A stretch of 64,000 bases of DNA from positions 124,001-188,000 of the forward strand of contig WPDH01000272.1 of the NCBI GenBank assembly GCA_019137255.1. Direction: 5' to 3'. The notes under the pieces are model-generated. The model ran no database searches, had not been told where the DNA came from, and worked only from the letters and a program-made list of their open reading frames with translations. The position numbers were made by a program, and so were the translations under genes. This document shows, piece after piece, positions 58,201-64,000 of the stretch (its first letter is position 1; every line of letters starts with the position of its first letter). The DNA is from Corinectria fuckeliana (Eukaryota; Ascomycota; Sordariomycetes; Hypocreales; Nectriaceae).

Positions 58201-58608
58201 GAATACTATGTATCCCAATCTTTGCCACTTATCCTCTCTCCTTTTAAGTTCTGACATGCCTCATCTGATTGGTTCTCTCGTTGCTGAGACCCCCATTGTC
58301 CGTTCTTTTCGTCTCTGTTTCTATTTTCCAACTCAATCTACTAGACGTCAGTCTCGACAGCCTCCGAGCCCTCTTGAGTCTTGGCATTCTTTTTGAACCA
58401 ACATAGCAACAGTTCAAGACATAAAGGGCCTCCAGGTGGACTACATATCTTACGGGACCCCAAAGGCAAGGTAACCTCCTGCCCAGTATCCCCCAAATGG
58501 CGATTACGCCCCGGCCGAGCAGAAGCAATAGAGGGTTCCTTTAGGACTATGGATTTGAACGTTTGGCAATCTTGTTGCTATCATAACGTCCATCGTCATC
58601 AGAGGTAG
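55211..58608. other. Intergenic with unexplained minus-strand frames
   Basis: Two minus-strand frames are longer than most: 55898-56244 (108 codons) and 57130-57777 (215 codons). The second has one probable membrane segment (WRCWLLALSLMLPISIYTSV) and a plausible soluble tail (EAFLEGFSERWEGSSCNGN). I recognise no family, and the intervening DNA has stops in every frame without clear introns. They may be fragments of one decayed gene or chance frames. Confidence 0.35.
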
Positions 58609-59118
58609 AGTTGGAGGAGGTCTCGGGGTGGCGTGAGAAATGACTCGATTCTAATTCAACAGCATGCTCACACTCCTAACCTTCCAAGACCCGAAAGCTC
58701 CAACGATACCGCGGCCATTGAGAATGGCACCCTCCTATACACCCCAACGCCGGCCAGCATGATCAACCACGCCCTAGACTGCCCCGAAGAAGATTAATCT
58801 AAAGAGATCTGGTTATCTAACGGTTACTTGCGGTGTGGTATCTATGCGGCTCGAACACAGCCGCCGAAGGAGGCGCTCGCAGACATCAGGCTACTAATTG
58901 CCTATACTATGGAGGACTGTCTGCTGGTTTGTGTTCAGCTAACTATCTTTCACAAGGCACAAGAAATTGTGCGGAGGTGCGACAGTGTTTGGCTACGATG
59001 GTTTAACTGGCACATGTTAGAGCTGGAGGCGAACTGGGATTTTAATATGAGTACGTATTACTATTCAAGCTGTAAGGTGCACGATCGGGCACGTGAGATG
59101 AATCCTTTATTTGATTGA
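58609..59118 (+). pseudogene. Relic open frame with a single internal stop, family unknown
   Basis: One frame stays open for 169 codons except for a TAA at 58795-58797. The reading includes TAAIENGTLLYTPTPASMI before the stop and GIYAARTQPPKEALADIRLL after it. There is no ATG at the left end. It could be a pseudogene exon or chance. Confidence 0.25.
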
Positions 59119-59432
59119 TTTGTAGACACTGAATAACTATCAAGACTAGTGGAATGTCGGTGGCTCTCGTGCCATTCGCCTCCAGATAGTCTAGCGAAAA
59201 CAGCTCAGTGGCATGATATTTGTAGTTGAACTTGATAAAGAGCCTATCAAGATTACAGTGTCCACACGTTGATGCCTACAAGCGTTCAGGTGGCGTCCAG
59301 ACCCTCGTTAATGTATGAGATAGCTAAGTTTGCGACGAAAGACGTGTAGGTCTTGGCCGGGGAGGGAGCCATCACTCTTCAACCTTACTGATACAGCCAG
59401 TTGAAATGACAAGGAGAAGGTTTCTGTCGGAC
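59119..59432. other. Intergenic
   Basis: Nothing seen besides the 3' flank of the GH3 gene. Confidence 0.5.
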
Positions 59433-62055
59433 TTACAAAGCAAAGACCGACCTCTCTATCTTGACACTCACTTGCTGAATGACTTCTGCCGAAGACAACC
59501 CGAGTGAAAAGTGGTAGTCTCCTTCATCAACCACCCACTGCTTCAGTGCCTGGTCGTAGTACGCTACATCCCGGGTTTGAACGGGTAGCTGAACCGTCCT
59601 TGTCTCTCCTGGCTGCAGGCGAACCTTCCTGAAAGCAACGAGAGCCTTGATCGGATGATCGGCAGCGGGAGTCGCTCTACCAGCGCATATCTGTACCAGA
59701 GTGCCGCCTGCTACGCGACCCGAGTTGGTAACGCCGACCGTCACAGTCCAGTCTTCTCCCTGCCTGGTTACGCTCAGTGGCCCGTACTCAAACAACGTAT
59801 AAGACAGCCCGTGGCCAAATGGGAAGTTGACCTTGGCCCGGTCAACGCGATCGTAGTGCCGATATCCCACAAAGACGCCTTCTGCGTACGTGACCTTTAG
59901 CTGGCCGTCGACGTACTCCCCCGGGAAGTTCCCATGGGCCGGAGAGTCCTCGACGCGTCTGGGGAAGCTGACTGGCAATCGGCCTTCGGGGTTCACAGCG
60001 CCAGTCAGGACGTCTGCGATGGAATGGCCGCACTCTTGGCCGGGGAACCAGGCCTGCACCACTGCCGCAACCTTGTCGAGCCAGGGCATAGCTATCGCCA
60101 CGCCCGTCGAGTTCACTACTACGGTGTTGGGGTTTGCCGACGCAACAGCCGACACGAGAGCATCCTGGGTGCCTTTTCGCGGAAGGTTGAAGGAATCCTG
60201 ATCGCGACCTTCAGTCTCCCACTGGGGATCGTGGCCAGTAAACACGACGGCCAGATCTGCAACTTGGGCGGCTCGTACTGCCTCTCCCTGGAGGTCTGCG
60301 TCATGGTCCGACTCGAGTGAAAAGCCGAGGCGCACACCACTGCGGCCCTCGAGAATCTGCAGCCCAATCTTCGCCGGGGGGTCGGTGCAGATACGCAAGC
60401 GGTAGGTCTTGTCAGCCACGAACCTGTAGCGGAACTCCTCCTCTGGAGCTACCAGGAACAGGGAACCCATGGGGTCTGTACAGTTGTTGGTCTGCTCGAA
60501 GATGAGGTCGTCGTCGACAAAGACTCTCGTTGGCCCAAGTCCAGAGCACGCAATGTAATGCTCGCCTGACTCGGTCGGCGTGAAGTCGCCAACGATTTGC
60601 AGTCTCCTCCAGAGTGATTCCTGTGAGCCCAGCGGCGAGTAGGATGAAGTGGGCTGCCCGTGGAGAGTTGAGACTGGCTCCTCGTTGTCGCCTTCGAACA
60701 AGAGACGAGTGAACCCGGGCTGCCCATCGAGGGCGAGAACCGTGGCACAACTCGCATCGCAGCTCAGGGGCGGAAGAAGACGCTCCCGGTGGGCTCCTTT
60801 GGCGTATGTGAAGTTGACCGTATCCCCGAGGGCTTCGTGCAGACCGTCCCAAGGCGAGACTTTGCGATACGCATTGACGGCTGCGCTGCCTCCGCCATGC
60901 GCCATTGCATCCTTGGAGAACCCTATCAAAGCAATCGTCTTGCTCTTGACTTTGTCTTTCAACAAAGGCAGGACGTCATTGTTGTTTTTCAACAGCACTA
61001 TCCCCCGCGCGCCGGCATCTCGGATCATGGCTCGCAGTTCGGGAGTGTCTGTCTTCTGCTGAGTCGCATCAAGGTCAGCGGGCTCCAACGCTTTCAACTT
61101 GAGGGCGAATCGAATAACCGCTCGCGCACGCTCATCAACGGTACTCTCCGACACGTCCCCTCGTCGAACTGCCTCGACCACGGAATCCTCCTTGCGAAGT
61201 CGAGGCGGGCCAGGCATCTCAAGATCCAGGCCGGCGTTGAGTGCGGCAGCCACCGAGTTCGTGCCGCCCCAATCACTCATAACCAGGCCTTCCCAGCCCC
61301 AGGAACCGCGAAGGACATCTCGCAGGAGCCAGTTGTTTTCGTCGCAGTGCACGCCGTTGACGTGGTTGTAGGCTGTCATGAGTGCCCAGGGCTTGGCCTC
61401 TTTGACAGCAATCTCAAAGGGGCGCAGGTAGATTTCTCGTAGGGCGCGCTCATCGATCGTCTCATCGACCGTGGTCCGCGCAGTCTCTTGCTCGTTGGCC
61501 ACAAAATGCTTGATAGTAGCAGATACGCCGGAGTCCTGGAGGCCCTGGATCACCTGCGAAGAGAGCTTGCCGGTGAGGAAGGGATCCTCACTAAAACTCT
61601 CAAAGTTGCGCCCTCCGAGGGGGTGGCGATGAATGCACACTGTCGGCCCCAGTATACAATGTGCGTTCTTTATGCGTGCCTCCTTCGCAAGAGCCCGCCC
61701 AAAGCTGTTGGCGAGCTCGACATCAAAGCTCGCTGCCAGGTTGCATGCTGCGGGGAAGCACGCAGACTTGATGCTGGCATCGGTGGCTGCTGAGCGCACT
61801 CCGTTTGGGCCGTCTGCAGTCTACAGGATATATCAGCATATCGGGTCAGAGATTCAAACTGCTGTATTTACCTTGATAGATGGGATGCCCTTTTCAGTTA
61901 TGCCGATCGTCTCCGAGAAGTTCTTGCCGACGAGGAGAGATATCTGAGCTTGTCGTTAGCTTTAGGGTCGACTCTCTACTACATGATGCCAGCCAGACTT
62001 TTTCCTCCAGCGACAGCGTGCTGAGAATTGCATCAACGTCTGTACCAAAGCCCAT
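59433..62055 (-). CDS. GH3 beta-glucosidase with PA14-like insert, predicted cytosolic
   Basis: Three exons, 62055-61999, 61943-61872 and 61820-59433, giving 838 aa. Intron 2 (51 nt, GTAAAT...TGTAG) is clear. Intron 1 (55 nt) is inferred from homology: it joins LSLEEK to ISLLVGKNF as in the family but needs a weak donor, GTCTGG. The N-terminal TIM-barrel has the KHFVANEQE and nucleophile VMSDWGGT (D226) motifs. The (alpha/beta) sandwich domain follows, interrupted by a PA14-like insert at about 390-550. The C-terminal fibronectin-III-like domain starts near HGLSYTLFEY. There is no signal peptide, so it likely acts on glycosides inside the cell. It is transcribed divergently from the cupin gene, sharing a 1.1-kb promoter region. 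Intact. Confidence 0.93.
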
Positions 62056-63184
62056 CGCGATCTTTGCCTCTAGCGGTGAGTTCAGACTGTTGCAAGAATA
62101 TCCCTCTCTTCCCCGATGTCCATCCATCCTTTTTCTAGATCTACTCCAGGCATGCTTGGCTTTAGTGGGGTTGGCCAATCATGTCCTGGGCCGAGCCCCC
62201 TCCGGAATCGCCTCCGAAATGGCGTAGGCTCGTCGATCACTCAAGGCCCCCATCGCGCTGCGCTGGGCGCCGGAGAGAACATCACTGGGATGACTCCACG
62301 GAGATGGCAAGACGAGGGAAGAGTAACCGAGGACCCCTAAGACTTAAACAAATGAATTACTGTACTATTACTTCTAAGGGGTAGCCAGTATCGGGCGCAT
62401 CTCTGGACTCTGGACCAGGACTCTTATGGCTAGGTTCAGAGCCTAGACTAAGAGCTTCCCAGACGCCAGAGCGGAGCGCGTGTGGCGTATGCTGTGCTAT
62501 CGAGAGTAGAGAAGTCGTAGCCCTAGAGTTCTTCCATGATTTGTTTGCGGGGGGGATTATGTACGAAGTACGAATACGCACGATGCTAAAGCAGAGAAGC
62601 GGATCCCCGCTTTAACAAGGGAGTGCTTGTCAATCCAGTGTGGAGAGTTATGTACGATGTAAGTAAGTACATAGGGTACGCAGTAGACTAGCTCTCTGGG
62701 TTTTATGCGCCTGCGATACTGAGACCATTAGTTGTGATGTCGTGCCCAGCGCCTTAGTGAAGCACTGTTAAAACAGGACTGAGTAAGCCTTCAAGGGGAT
62801 ACTCTATGTTGATGGAGACAAATGAATCTCGTAGATGGTGCATAAATTCCTACGGCCATGACCAAAGCACAAAGCACAGAGCACAAAGCACAGGACTGGC
62901 TAACTTACTTCGGTTAATCTCTGACGTCAAAACCCGCCAAGTGCGTAATGGCCATCACGTGATAACGCGCGACTCCACACCGGGCGCGAACGACACGAGA
63001 TCAGCGCCCGTTTTTGCCTCATCCCTGAATGTCAGGCCAAAGGTAAAGGGCTGAGGAGACAGACAGCCCCTTTGGATCTGCTGACCCCGACGCCTCCAGC
63101 TGTGCAGAGTAAGTCTCTCTCAGAGGCGAAGGGCCGGTGCTGCAGACACTAAAAGTGACCCAGTCGCCCCCGATCTAGAGAAGG
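62056..63184. other. Shared divergent promoter region of GH3 and cupin genes
   Basis: 1.1 kb without a gene. A GCACAAA/GCACAGA short tandem run lies near 62866-62897. TACGTA/TACGAAGTACGA-like short palindromic pieces lie near 62555-62680. Confidence 0.5.
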
Positions 63185-64000
63185 ATGGGCATCCCCATGT
63201 CCGCCTTCCCTCCAGGCGTGAGAAGCAGCTATTTGCTTGATCAACTTGATGGGGAGCGTATCGCGATAACCGGTAGCAACTCCGTGCTGCGTATTGTCGC
63301 CTCTGCAAAGGAGACGGATGACAGGATCGCCGTCTTCTACCGCGCTGCCGTCCCCGCCGCGGCCCCCGTCTTTTGCTGGCACCGGGAGGCCTACAATGCC
63401 TTCATCGCCACCAAGGGGTGTCTGAGAGTCTGGAGCGGCGACAAGTGCCGCGACCTGTATTCTGGAGACTTTGCCTTTGTGCCGCCAGTAAGCAGAGCTC
63501 GCTCATCTCCCGGTTCCATTCCGAGAGCGTACCACTCACTGCCTCTGTAGGGGACTGTGTATAGGTGCCAAGCGCTTGCGCCGTACACGGAGGTGCTGGC
63601 TCTCACCACGCCAGGGAACCAGGTCGATCTCTTTCGCGCCCTGGGCGAGGAGTACACCGGCATTCTGGCGCCAGCCACCGACCACCGCGACTCACTCACG
63701 CTTCCGCCGTCAGTCTTTGATGTTCATTTCGAGGACGACCACCAGCCCCCAGAACTGGCAGACTGGCTGGAGACGGACAACTGGCTACCCAGCATCTTTG
63801 GGCCTTACTTCCTTCGAGCGAACACAGGCCCCCAGTGGATGTTTGGCGGAATAGTGGCCAGGCCCTTCGCCACCGCGGCACAGTGCGGGGGCCGCTTCTC
63901 CGTTTCCACCTTGGAGTCGTCCTCGCTGTATCACGAACGGCCATTCTTCGCTCGATACATGAGCTTCACAAGGGTGGACCACTGCTTCTGCGTCATGGAG
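63185..64000 (+). CDS. Quercetin 2,3-dioxygenase-like cupin, 3' end outside window
   Basis: Exon 1 is 63185-63487 and exon 2 starts at 63551; the 63-nt intron (GTAAGC...TGTAG) keeps phase 0 and joins FAFVPP to GTVYRCQ. A second ATG at 63197 is also possible. The 251 residues visible contain an N-terminal cupin domain (AFIATKGCLRVWSGDKCRDLYSG spread over the core barrel) and the beginning of the second cupin half (GGIVARPFATAAQCGGRFSV, then DHCFCVME at the edge). Fungal quercetinases use Cu to open the flavonol ring with loss of CO. The family's HxH metal site is only partly recognisable here (CWHREAYNAF), so metal use or substrate may differ. It has no signal peptide and is divergent from the GH3 gene. 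Confidence 0.8.

Overview
The window is nuclear DNA of a filamentous ascomycete. The evidence is short GT-AG introns (47-93 nt) with CTRAY-type branch points, a Zn2Cys6 regulator, a FUSC/ArAE_2-type membrane protein, a fungalysin, a LaeA-like methyltransferase, and an AT-rich block that looks scarred by repeat-induced point mutation (RIP). Sordariomycetes is likely but is an inference. No tRNA, rRNA or CRISPR was found.

Layout. 1-5045: a Ty1/copia retrotransposon on the + strand, its internal part saturated with TA-rich transitions and stop codons, ending in a short, unmutated candidate 3' LTR. 5046-11149: gene-poor DNA with one broken gene for a secreted protein. 11150-22700: a two-exon FUSC/ArAE-like membrane protein, a decayed GH43 gene, the TFIIH helicase XPB/Ssl2 (the only obvious housekeeping gene), and a small spliced Arg-rich orphan. 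22700-30803 (all minus strand): an M36 fungalysin with five exons, a decayed oleate hydratase and an FMO-type monooxygenase fused to an NTF2-like domain. 32431-39362: a five-exon GPR1/FUN34/YaaH acetate-type transporter, a Zn2Cys6 regulator with a stretched zinc cluster, and a calpain-like protein whose catalytic Cys is Ser. 43297-48305: a membrane sulfatase/LTA-synthase-like protein whose ATG lies in a (CGCCAT)19 repeat, then an MFS transporter. 50366-55210: a truncated three-domain-insecticidal-toxin-like pseudogene, a secreted intradiol dioxygenase and a seven-exon LaeA-like methyltransferase with a GC-AG intron. 59433-64000: a cytosolic GH3 beta-glucosidase divergent from a quercetinase-like cupin gene that runs off the right edge.

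How the genes fit together. Apart from XPB the window looks like accessory genome: secreted hydrolases, transporters, detoxification enzymes, regulators, and at least four broken genes separated by long gene-poor gaps. Two pairings are suggestive. The GH3/cupin divergent pair could remove the sugar from a flavonol glycoside and open the ring, and the secreted intradiol dioxygenase could act on catechols. The acetate-type transporter sits directly upstream of the Zn2Cys6 regulator. Gene models were joined across introns by splice consensus, reading phase and family similarity recalled from knowledge; no database search was possible.
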